This document shows positions 45,399 to 53,344 of a DNA stretch of 64,000 nt, one piece after another; the first letter of the stretch is position 1, and each line of letters starts with the position of its first letter. The stretch is from Microbacterium oleivorans (lineage in GTDB: Bacteria > Actinomycetota > Actinomycetes > Actinomycetales > Microbacteriaceae), in contig NZ_CP058316.1 in the NCBI RefSeq assembly GCF_013389665.1, forward strand, positions 1,178,001 to 1,242,000. Direction: 5' to 3'. Made by a program: the position numbers and the translations under genes. The notes beneath the pieces were generated by a model. It was not told where the DNA came from. It did no database searches and saw only the letters and a list, made by a program, of their open reading frames with translations.

Positions 45399-47270
45399 TC
45401 AGTCCTGCGCGAACAGGGTGAGGGTGATCTCGCTGCCGTAGCGACCCCCGGCGGCCTCGGCCGGGATCGACAGGTCGAGGTCGGCGCCGACGACCGTCGC
45501 GCCCAGGCGCGAGGTCCGGTCGGCCGCGGCGAGCGTCGCGGGAGCCTCGAGCGTCGCGCGGCCACCCGCGGCGGCGCCCGACTCCGAGCGCACGATGCGC
45601 GGCGTCCAGGCGAGGTTCTTCGCTGCGAGCGCGCGGTTGCCGGCCGCGAAGTCGGATGCCGACCCGGCCAGGGTCCAGCCGCGGCCCTGCGCGCGGACCT
45701 CGTTGCGCGTGTCGGCGACGGTCACCAGCGGCAGCGTCGCGTCGAGGTTCGCTCCGGAGCCGTCGAACGACACCCGCTCGCCGTCACCGGCGACGCTCAG
45801 GCTCAGCGCACCGTCGGCGTGCTGCCCCGCGACCGTGGCCTCGAGCGCGACGGCATCCGCCGAGCTGCGCTCGCCGTGTCCGAGGAAGTCGAAGATCGTC
45901 TCACCGACCGCGGTGTTGTCGAGGTAGGCGCCGCGCACGAGGTCCCACTGGTCTGCGCGCGCGTCGAGGACGTCGGCTCCCGCACCCCTGGCGAACAGCG
46001 GCACGAGGGCGTTGGTGTGGCCGCCCGAGTGCCAGGTGAGGTCGGGCAGCTGTCCCGCGGCGCCGGTCATGGGCGTCCAGCCCGCCTCGGGTCCCGCACC
46101 GGCACCGGCGAGGTAGCCGGTCTCGTGGTCGGCGGTCACCACGACGAGGGTCTCGTCCCAGGAGCTGTTCTGCTCGACCCACTGCTCGACGGCCTCGACG
46201 GCGTCGTTGAAGTCGATCTGCTCCTCGATCAGGCGCGTGGTCTGGTTGGCGTGACCGGCCCAGTCGACCGCACCGCCCTCGATCATGAGGAAGAAGCCTT
46301 CCTCGCCCTGGTCGAGCACGTTCAACGCGCCGCGGGCGAGCGTGTCGAGGTCGGCGACGTCGTTGGCCGGGTCGGTACCGGGCAGCACGTCGTCGTCGGC
46401 CAGGCCCGGACGGTTGTACTGCAGTGTCTCGGCGACCTGGGCGAGCCCGAACACCTTCTCGGGCACGTCCGTGCCCGCAGCCAGCGCCTCGAAGTCGGCC
46501 CGATCCTCGACGAAGGCGTAGTCGGTGCCGCCGGTCGAGACCCGCTCGTAGTCCTGCTGGGAGATCCAGGTCCAGTCGGCCGGCCGGGGCTCGTGCGCGT
46601 CGGTGTAGAGGGGGTGTCCCCCGCCCATCAGCACGTCCACCCCGCTGTCGATCATCTCCGTCGCCAGGCCCCGGTAGTCGTTGCGGTCGGCGTTGTGGGC
46701 GATGAAGCCCGTGGGGGTGGCGTGGTTGAACGGCACCGACGTGACGAGCCCGACCTTCTTACCGACGGCCTGGGCCTGCTCGCCGACGGTGAGCAGGCGG
46801 TCGCCGCCGGGGGTGAGCCCGAGCACACCGTTGTTCGTCTTCACGCCCGTGCCGAGCGCTGTACCGGCGGCGGCGGAGTCGGTGGCGCCCGAGGCGACCC
46901 AGGCGAAATCGCCCCAGGCCTGCTCGGTGACGTACTCGGCGCGTCCCGAGGCGGAGTGGTGCGACTGCCCCACCTGGACGGGCCACTGCTCGTACCCTTG
47001 ACCGGGTGTCGACGGTGCATGCGAGACGGCACCGGTGGCCGGGTCGACGGACACCTGGTGCGCGCTCGTGCCGCTCTCGTAGAGGTTCGCGGCATCGAAC
47101 TGGTTGTAGCCGGCGCCATCCGAGATCAGCAGGATGATGTTCTTCGGCGTCGAGGGCGCCGCCTCGTCGGTCGCGGTCGCGGCCACGGCGGGCAGGGCTG
47201 CCGCCACGAGTCCGGCGGCGACGCCGGTGGCCGTGAGGGTGCGGAGGCGCGGGTGCGCTCTGCGGTGCAT
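45399..47270 (-). CDS. alkaline phosphatase with a C-terminal WxL-like domain
   Basis: 623 residues with a signal peptide ending near AVA-ATA (about 31). The alkaline phosphatase domain (about 40-475) has LLISDGAGYNQF, the phosphoserine motif GATDSAAAGTALGTGVKT, metal ligands in TADHETGYL and the final histidine in WHSGGHTNALVP. A further beta-rich domain (about 490-623) carries the WxL motif WTL at 532-534 in VADTRNEVRAQGRGWTLAGS, then IPAEAAGGRYGSEITLTLF, like wall-binding WxL domains. It hydrolyses phosphomonoesters outside the cell. PHO-box-like repeats upstream suggest induction by phosphate limitation. Confidence 0.9.
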   Translation of the reverse strand: MHRRAHPRLRTLTATGVAAGLVAAALPAVAATATDEAAPSTPKNIILLISDGAGYNQFDAANLYESGTSAHQVSVDPATGAVSHAPSTPGQGYEQWPVQVGQSHHSASGRAEYVTEQAWGDFAWVASGATDSAAAGTALGTGVKTNNGVLGLTPGGDRLLTVGEQAQAVGKKVGLVTSVPFNHATPTGFIAHNADRNDYRGLATEMIDSGVDVLMGGGHPLYTDAHEPRPADWTWISQQDYERVSTGGTDYAFVEDRADFEALAAGTDVPEKVFGLAQVAETLQYNRPGLADDDVLPGTDPANDVADLDTLARGALNVLDQGEEGFFLMIEGGAVDWAGHANQTTRLIEEQIDFNDAVEAVEQWVEQNSSWDETLVVVTADHETGYLAGAGAGPEAGWTPMTGAAGQLPDLTWHSGGHTNALVPLFARGAGADVLDARADQWDLVRGAYLDNTAVGETIFDFLGHGERSSADAVALEATVAGQHADGALSLSVAGDGERVSFDGSGANLDATLPLVTVADTRNEVRAQGRGWTLAGSASDFAAGNRALAAKNLAWTPRIVRSESGAAAGGRATLEAPATLAAADRTSRLGATVVGADLDLSIPAEAAGGRYGSEITLTLFAQD

Positions 47271-47343
47271 GGAGGTTCCTCTTTCGTATCGCGGGGGACG
47301 ATCGGATGCCGCTGACAGCGGCCACCCCACGCTCGCCGCCGCG

Positions 47344-47405
47344 GATGACCGAGGACCGACGCCGCCGTGACCCGCGGGTGAACAACGGTCGCCGCGCGCG
47401 TGACC
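47344..47405 (-). promoter_or_regulatory. PHO-box-like array of 11-bp-phased repeats upstream of the alkaline phosphatase
   Basis: On the minus strand GGTCACG, GTTCACC, GGTCACG and GGTCATC occur at relative positions 0, 22, 33 and 55, all multiples of 11. GTTCACC-type heptamers with 4-base spacers are the PhoP direct repeat unit known from Streptomyces. Confidence 0.6.
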
Positions 47406-47475
47406 GGCCGGCGGGCGCGTGCATGCGCCACCCCGACCGCGAGCGCAACCCCCGCCCGCAGGCGGGCCGGTCCGC

Positions 47476-47481
47476 TAGCGT
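47476..47481 (+). promoter_or_regulatory. -10 box TAGCGT of a probable leaderless promoter
   Basis: TAGCGT is 6 bases before ATG 47488. Confidence 0.5.
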
Positions 47482-47487
47482 CGGAGC

Positions 47488-48639
47488 ATGACCCTGTTCC
47501 GCCGGAGCCCCGCGCCCCAGACCGCGGTGGCCGACGCCATCGACCGCAGCACCGAACGACCTCCGGCGAGCCTGTGGGCCGACGGCTTCGGACGCCTCGC
47601 GATCCGCGCCGTGCAGGTGATCATCCTGGTCATCATCGCGATCGGCATCGTCTACGTGCTGCGCCAGGTGTCGGTGGTCGCGATCCCGCTGATCCTCGCC
47701 CTCATCTTCGCGTGCGCGTTCGCTCCGGCGATGAACGCGATGCGGCGGCGCGGCGTGCCCTCGCTGGTTGCGACGATCCTGACACTGCTCACGATCGTGG
47801 TGCTGCTGACGGGTCTGTCGTGGCTCATCGTGTGGGCGGTCCGCGATCAGTGGGACGACCTGTACTCGCAGGCAGAGAGGGGCTTCCAGCAGCTGATCGC
47901 TTGGGCGCAGACGCTGCCGTTCTCGATCGACCAGGATCAGATCGACGAATGGCTCGATGCGCTCGGCGACTTCGTCACCAGCGCGCAGTTCGGCTCGGGC
48001 GCCATCGCGGGCGTCAGCGCCGTGGCGACCTTCATCACCGGCGCCGTGCTGCTCGTGGTCATCCTGTTCTTCTTCCTCAAAGATGGACCGCGCATGTGGG
48101 AGTTCCTCCTGCGCCCCTTCCGCGGCTCGAACGAGGACCGTGCCCGCCGCGTCGGCGACAAGACCGTCGTCGTGCTCGGCTCGTACATCCGGGGCACCGC
48201 CGCGGTGGCCGCGGTCGACGCGATCGGCATCTACATCTTCCTGCTCATCCTGCACGTGCCACTGGCGATCCCCCTCGCGGTGCTGGTGTTCCTCCTCGCC
48301 TTCATCCCCATCGTGGGTGCCACCCTCGCCGGCATCCTGGCGGCCCTCGTGGCGCTCGTGGCCAACGGCCCGGTCAACGCGCTCTTCGTCGTCGGCGCGG
48401 TGGTCCTGGTCAATCAGCTCGAGGGCAACTTCCTGCAGCCGGTGCTCATGGGCCGCACGATGAAGCTCCACTCGTTCGTCGTGCTGGTCGCCCTCGCCGC
48501 CGGCACCGCGATCGGCGGCATTCTCGGCACGCTGCTCGCCGTGCCGATCACGGCCGTGGTGTGGGGCATCATCCAGGTGTGGGACGGGCCCGATCTGCCG
48601 GCCCGCTGGGCTCGCCCCAAGCACAAGCCCCTTTCCTGA
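47488..48639 (+). CDS. AI-2E family transporter (PerM/TqsA family)
   Basis: 383 residues with seven or eight membrane helices in the typical arrangement: two N-terminal pairs, a long amphipathic soluble stretch (about 120-175), then the conserved SYIRGTAAVAAVDAIGIYIF, FIPIVGATLAGILAALVAL and LVNQLEGNFLQPVLMGRTMKL signature. Members export autoinducer-2 or act as Na+/H+ antiporters; the substrate here is not determinable. It is divergent from the phosphatase operon. Confidence 0.92.
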   Translation: MTLFRRSPAPQTAVADAIDRSTERPPASLWADGFGRLAIRAVQVIILVIIAIGIVYVLRQVSVVAIPLILALIFACAFAPAMNAMRRRGVPSLVATILTLLTIVVLLTGLSWLIVWAVRDQWDDLYSQAERGFQQLIAWAQTLPFSIDQDQIDEWLDALGDFVTSAQFGSGAIAGVSAVATFITGAVLLVVILFFFLKDGPRMWEFLLRPFRGSNEDRARRVGDKTVVVLGSYIRGTAAVAAVDAIGIYIFLLILHVPLAIPLAVLVFLLAFIPIVGATLAGILAALVALVANGPVNALFVVGAVVLVNQLEGNFLQPVLMGRTMKLHSFVVLVALAAGTAIGGILGTLLAVPITAVVWGIIQVWDGPDLPARWARPKHKPLS

Positions 48640-48667
48640 AGGGCGTCCTCGCGAGAAGGATCGGCTC

Positions 48668-49711
48668 ATGGTCTACGACATCCCCGCGCCGATGCTCGCG
48701 AAGTCGGTTCCCGCGGTCCCCGACCCCGACCTCACCGACTGCGGGCTCTCGTTCGAGCCCAAGTGGGACGGTTTCCGCGCGATCGTGGCGTGGGACGGCA
48801 GCGACGTGGTCATCGGCAGCCGGGGATCGAAGCCGCTGACGCGGTATTTCCCCGAGCTCGTCGATGCGTTCTCGCGGCTGCTGCCCGAGCCCTGCCTGCT
48901 CGACGGCGAGATCGTCGTGGCTCGCGACGACGGCGACGGGCGCCGCCTGCAGTGGGAGGCGCTGTCGCAGCGCATCCACCCGGCGGCATCCCGCGTCGCG
49001 CTCCTGAGCGAGCAGACGCCGGCGATGTTCATCGCCTTCGACCTCCTCGCCCGCGGCGAGCGCGACCTGCTGGCCGAGCCGTTCGCCGTGCGGCGCGCCG
49101 AGCTGGTCGACCTGCTGCGCGCCGTGCCCGATCCGATCCACGTCACCCGCGCCACCGACGATGTCGAGACCGCGCGCCGCTGGCTCGCGGAGTTCGAGGG
49201 TGCGGGGCTGGACGGCGTCGTCGCCAAGCCGCTCGCGGCGCCCTACGCGCCCGGCAAGCGCGCGATGTACAAGATCAAGCACGCTCGCACCGCCGACGTC
49301 GTGGCGATCGGGTACCGCATCCACAAGTCCGGCTCGGGGGTGGGCTCGCTCCTCGTCGGGCTCTTCGACGAGGACGGCGACCTGCACGGGGTCGGCGGGG
49401 TGGCCGCCTGGAGCGACAAGCGTCGGCTCGACCTCGTCGACGAGCTCCAGCCCCTCGTCGAACGCGATGCCGACGGCGCCGCCATCACCGGAGAGTCCGA
49501 CCGCTCGCGGTTCGCCGCATCGAAGGACGTCTCGTTCGTGCGGCTGCGCCCGGAGCGCGTCCTCGAGGTGCGCTACGACCAGCTCGAAGGCCGCCGATTC
49601 CGGCACACCGTCCAGTTCGAACGGTGGCGGCCCGACCGCGACGCGCGATCCTGCACCTTCGATCAGCTCGAGACGGTCGTGGCCTACGACCTGGCCGACG
49701 TGCTCGACTGA
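48668..49711 (+). CDS. ATP-dependent DNA ligase, LigC type
   Basis: 347 residues. The AMP-accepting lysine is Lys32 in EPKWDGFRAI (motif I). Motif III is visible as CLLDGEIVV, IIIa as FIAFDLLA, IV as GLDGVVAKPL and V as YKIKHARTADVVAIGYR, followed by an OB-fold. The length and lack of extra domains match LigC ligases involved in end joining or short-patch repair, not the essential NAD-dependent LigA. A LigD-type polymerase gene lies 3.6 kb away on the opposite strand. The gene starts 28 bases after the AI-2E transporter gene. Confidence 0.93.
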   Translation: MVYDIPAPMLAKSVPAVPDPDLTDCGLSFEPKWDGFRAIVAWDGSDVVIGSRGSKPLTRYFPELVDAFSRLLPEPCLLDGEIVVARDDGDGRRLQWEALSQRIHPAASRVALLSEQTPAMFIAFDLLARGERDLLAEPFAVRRAELVDLLRAVPDPIHVTRATDDVETARRWLAEFEGAGLDGVVAKPLAAPYAPGKRAMYKIKHARTADVVAIGYRIHKSGSGVGSLLVGLFDEDGDLHGVGGVAAWSDKRRLDLVDELQPLVERDADGAAITGESDRSRFAASKDVSFVRLRPERVLEVRYDQLEGRRFRHTVQFERWRPDRDARSCTFDQLETVVAYDLADVLD

Positions 49712-49720
49712 GTCGCCGCC

Positions 49721-49749
49721 TGTCACCGGGCGTTCACGCCGTGGACATC
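49721..49749 (+). promoter_or_regulatory. PHO-box-like 11-bp repeats upstream of the PAP2 phosphatase
   Basis: TGTCACC, GTTCACG and GGACATC are each followed by a 4-base spacer, giving three 11-bp units. A TAGCGT -10 box begins 20 bases after the last unit (49770-49775), the position expected for activation by PhoP. Confidence 0.55.
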
Positions 49750-49850
49750 GGGTGTTGCCGGGTCCTGCCTAGCGTGCGGGAGTCGCCCAGGGGCGCGGCT
49801 CGTGCTGCGTCGCTCGGGTGCGGCATCCCTCCCCCACCCGAAGGACACGC

Positions 49851-51965
49851 ATGCCCTCCGCAGCCCCCCGTCGCCGTCCGGCGCGACGACACGCCCTCGC
49901 CCCCGCAGCCGCCCTCGGCGCGCTCACCGCCGCGAGCCTCGCCCTCGGATGCGCGCTCCCCGCTGCCGCGGCGGGCGACGACCTCCTCGCCGACGACGCG
50001 ATCGCGCCCCACCCCGCCGCCTACGGCACCTTCGTCGAGACCTACCTCGCCAACAGCTCCGACAACGGCACCCCCACGACGAACCCGGCCATCGGCGTGC
50101 TGTCGGGAATGCTCGAGCTCTGGCAGCCCGGGGCGAGCTGGGACTCCGGACGGGCGACCCCTGTCGGCGCGGCCGTGCTGGAGGCCAACATCGCCCACAA
50201 CGTCCGGGTCGCCCAGACCCGCACCGACGCCGACGAGGCGGCGGCGTGGATCTTCGACCGCCGCCACCAGAGCTACAGCGCCCTCGACGGCCTCGGCTCG
50301 GCCGCCCCCGCGTTCCGCGCGGCGATGAACGCCGGCACCACCATCCCGGCCGAGGTCCCCGCCGACGCCACCTCCGTGCGCTACGACGATGCGGGCAACG
50401 GCAACGGCGCGTGGGCCGACCGCGATGCGCCCCTCGGAGCAGTGGTCGAGCTGGTCGACACGGTGCGCGGCCCGTCGGCCTCCTCCAACCCGTCGAAGAA
50501 CTTCTACAGCTACAAGCGTCCGTTCCGCTGGGTCGACGACGCGCTCATCGTTCCCGCGCTGCTGCCGGTGCGCAAGCCCGACACCGAGGCCGAGAGCGAC
50601 GGGGGGTTCCCCAGCGGTCACACCAACGCGGCCTACCTGGCCTCGCTGGCCCTCGCCGACGCGGCACCGCAGTACCAGTCGCAGCTGATCGCGAACGCGG
50701 CGGAGATCGGCGACAGCCGGATCGTCGCGGGGATGCACTCCCCGCTCGACGTCATCGGGGGCCGCATCCTCGCCACGGCGCTCACGGCCGCGAGCCTGAA
50801 CGACCCGGCCAACGCCGCGCTCCGCGCGAGCGCCGCTGCCGAGGCCCAGGAGCTCCTGGCCACCCTGCCCCCGGCGGACGGCGCCGCCGACGACTACGAC
50901 CTGCTCGCCGCGCAGTACCTCGACCGCATGACCTACGGTTTGCCCGCGACCGGTGACACGACCCTGCCCGCGCGTGTCCCCGCCGGCGCCGAGGTGCTCA
51001 TCGAGCACCGGCTGCCCTACCTCGACCAGCAGCAGCTGCGGTGGGTGCTGCACTCGACGGCCGTCGCCTCGGGGCACGCCGTGCTCGACGACGCCGAGGG
51101 CTGGGGCCGGCTCAACCTCTTCGAGGCCTCGAACGGATTCGGCGCGTTCGACACCGACCTGACGGTGACGATGGATGCCGCCGCCGGCGGCGCATCGGCC
51201 GCCGACGAGTGGCGCAACGACATCGACGGCGCCGGGTCGCTGACCAAGGACGGCACCGGCGTGCTCACACTCTCGGGTGAGAACACCTACACCGGGGGCA
51301 CGGTCATCGCAGCCGGCGCCGTCGTCGCCGGCTCCCCGGGCGCGCTCGGCACCGGCGACGTGACGCTGGCTGCGGGGCGGATGGCGGAGACCACCGACGG
51401 CCTCGTGGTCGGCGGCGACTACCGGCAGGCCGGGGAGGCCGCGCTGGAGCTCGCTCCCTCGGGCGGTCAGCCGGCCCTCAGCGTCGCGGGCGAGGCGACC
51501 CTCGACGGCACGCTGCGCGTCGACCTCGCCGGCGCGACGCCCGCCGCCACCCACCGCCTCATCGCCTACGGCTCGGTCACCGCTGGATCGGCCTTCGACG
51601 CCGTCGAGATCACCGGGGCGCCCGCCGGGTTCGACGGTGAGCTCGACTACCGCACCGACGGGGTCTACCTCGTTCCGGTGGTCACGGCTCCCGGCGAGAC
51701 CCCCGACGGGGAAGGACCGGGGGCTCCGACGACCCCGGCGGTTCCGGACGTCCCCGGCGACGGCGCCCGGCCGGACGCGGACACCGCCGGCGGCCCCGGC
51801 GGCGCGCAGGCGGGAGAGGCCGTTGCCACCGGACCCACCGGCGAGCGCATCGCCCGTACCGGTGGCGACGGCGCGCCGACCGGCGCGCTCATCGGCGGCA
51901 TCCTGCTCGTGTCGGCGGGCGCGCTCGTGCTGGTCTCGCGCCGCAAGCGTCCCGTCCAGCACTGA
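49851..51965 (+). CDS. secreted PAP2-type acid phosphatase with a beta-repeat and a sorting-signal-like C-terminus
   Basis: 704 residues. A signal peptide ends near residue 41. The vanadium-peroxidase-type phosphatase signature is complete: KNFYSYKRP (about 217), FPSGHT (about 253) and SRIVAGMHSPLD (about 289). From about 455 to 510 there is an autotransporter-type passenger repeat (LTKDGTGVLTLSGENTYTGG). The C-terminus has a proline/glycine linker, IARTGGDG (about 667), a membrane helix and a basic RRKR tail: the layout of a sortase substrate with a non-standard motif. AAGGA sets ATG 49851. It is probably displayed on the surface and phosphate-regulated. Confidence 0.88.
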   Translation: MPSAAPRRRPARRHALAPAAALGALTAASLALGCALPAAAAGDDLLADDAIAPHPAAYGTFVETYLANSSDNGTPTTNPAIGVLSGMLELWQPGASWDSGRATPVGAAVLEANIAHNVRVAQTRTDADEAAAWIFDRRHQSYSALDGLGSAAPAFRAAMNAGTTIPAEVPADATSVRYDDAGNGNGAWADRDAPLGAVVELVDTVRGPSASSNPSKNFYSYKRPFRWVDDALIVPALLPVRKPDTEAESDGGFPSGHTNAAYLASLALADAAPQYQSQLIANAAEIGDSRIVAGMHSPLDVIGGRILATALTAASLNDPANAALRASAAAEAQELLATLPPADGAADDYDLLAAQYLDRMTYGLPATGDTTLPARVPAGAEVLIEHRLPYLDQQQLRWVLHSTAVASGHAVLDDAEGWGRLNLFEASNGFGAFDTDLTVTMDAAAGGASAADEWRNDIDGAGSLTKDGTGVLTLSGENTYTGGTVIAAGAVVAGSPGALGTGDVTLAAGRMAETTDGLVVGGDYRQAGEAALELAPSGGQPALSVAGEATLDGTLRVDLAGATPAATHRLIAYGSVTAGSAFDAVEITGAPAGFDGELDYRTDGVYLVPVVTAPGETPDGEGPGAPTTPAVPDVPGDGARPDADTAGGPGGAQAGEAVATGPTGERIARTGGDGAPTGALIGGILLVSAGALVLVSRRKRPVQH

Positions 51966-51991
51966 CGGTCCACGCCCGGATACGCCCGGCC

Positions 51992-52028
51992 GATCCTCCC
52001 ACCCGCACCCGATGCGGGTGGGAGGATC
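51992..52028 (+). terminator. 16-bp hairpin that terminates the PAP2 gene and contains the thrE ribosome site
   Basis: GATCCTCCCACCCGCA pairs perfectly with 52013-52028 around a 5-base loop. The 3' arm contains GGAGG (52021-52025), the only ribosome site for ATG 52034, which would be masked when the stem forms. Confidence 0.75.
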
Positions 52029-52033
52029 GAACC

Positions 52034-53332
52034 ATGCGGGATGACCAGAGCGACCCGGTGCCCGACGGCACCGCCGAGCTGCACCTCGAACCGGTCCGGT
52101 TCATCGCCCGCACCGACGCCGTGCTCCGCCTGGGGATGCTCATGCTGGGAGCCGGCGCGTCCTCCGCACGGGTGCGCGACACGATGGACCGCACCGCACG
52201 GGCTCTCGGTCTCGAGCGCCTGGAGTCGCGCGTGGGAATGACCGACATCGTCATCACCGCGCAGCGGGGGCAGCTGTTCCGCACGCGCGTGGCCGAGGTG
52301 CGGCATCCGGTGGTCAACTCCGAGCGCATCGCGGAGGTCATGCACCTGTCTCACCGCGTCGCCGACGGCGTCACCGCCGACGAGCTGCAGCGCGAGCTCG
52401 ACCGCATCGAACGGATGCCGCCGCGCTACCCCACCGCGGTGCGGGTGCTCGCCGCCGCCGCGGCGTGCACGGCTTTCGCCTTCCTCAACAACGGCGGGTG
52501 GGCCGAATGCCTGAGCGTGGCGCTGGCGGTCGCGCTGGGCCAGTATGTGCGCATCCGCGGGGCCCGGCTGCAGGTGAACGAGTTCCTCCTCGTCTTCCTC
52601 TCGGCCGCCACGGCCCTGCTGACCTTCCTCGGGGCCTCGCACCTCATCGAATCCATCGGCGCCCCCTCTCCGCAGTACGGCGCAGCGCTCACGAGCGCGG
52701 TGCTCTATCTCGTACCGGGTTTCCCGCTGGTCACCGGCGCCCTCGATCTGGCCCGCCTCGACCTCAACGCGGGGGTCAACCGCGTCGTCTACGCCGGTCT
52801 CGTGCTGCTGTCGACCGGATGCGCCGTCTGGGCGGTGGCGGCGATCTTCCAGACCAGCGCCGTGGCCGTCGCGACCCCCGGACTCGGCGAGCCGTTCCTC
52901 TCGCTCGGGCGGCTCGTCGCGGGATTCGTGGGGGTGATGGGTTTCGCGCTGCTCTTCTCGACGCCGTGGCGCACCGCCCTCGCCGCGGCCGCGATCGGCG
53001 CCGTCGCCAACGTCGGGCGCCTGCTGATGATCGACAACGGCGCGATGCAGCCGGTGGCGGCCGCGGCGGCCGGTGTCGCCGTCGGCTTCGGGGCGTTCGC
53101 CGTCTCGCGCTTCGTCCGCTCGCCGCGCATCACCCTCACGGTGCCGGCGGTCCTCATCATGGTTCCCGGCGCATCGGCGTACCGCGCGATCGTCGCCACG
53201 ATCGAGTCGGACACCCTGAGCGCCGTGCAATACGGCGTGACGGCCGTGTTCGTCGTCGTCGCCCTCGCCGTGGGGCTCACCGTCGCCCGCGTCGTGACCG
53301 AACGCGAGTGGCTGCGCCCGTCGGCGAACTGA
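52034..53332 (+). CDS. thrE: threonine/serine exporter family protein (ThrE)
   Basis: 432 residues, both ThrE halves fused. The N-terminal DUF1212 region includes LRLGMLMLGAGASSARVRDTM and ESRVGMTDIVITAQ, followed by five membrane helices. The C-terminal DUF3815 half contributes a further five (SRFVRSPRITLTVPAVLIMVPGASAYRAI). In Corynebacterium ThrE exports threonine and serine by proton motive force. The fused form is normal in actinobacteria. Translation may be limited by the hairpin covering its ribosome site. Confidence 0.93.
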   Translation: MRDDQSDPVPDGTAELHLEPVRFIARTDAVLRLGMLMLGAGASSARVRDTMDRTARALGLERLESRVGMTDIVITAQRGQLFRTRVAEVRHPVVNSERIAEVMHLSHRVADGVTADELQRELDRIERMPPRYPTAVRVLAAAAACTAFAFLNNGGWAECLSVALAVALGQYVRIRGARLQVNEFLLVFLSAATALLTFLGASHLIESIGAPSPQYGAALTSAVLYLVPGFPLVTGALDLARLDLNAGVNRVVYAGLVLLSTGCAVWAVAAIFQTSAVAVATPGLGEPFLSLGRLVAGFVGVMGFALLFSTPWRTALAAAAIGAVANVGRLLMIDNGAMQPVAAAAAGVAVGFGAFAVSRFVRSPRITLTVPAVLIMVPGASAYRAIVATIESDTLSAVQYGVTAVFVVVALAVGLTVARVVTEREWLRPSAN

Positions 53333-53344
53333 CGACGACGCGTC

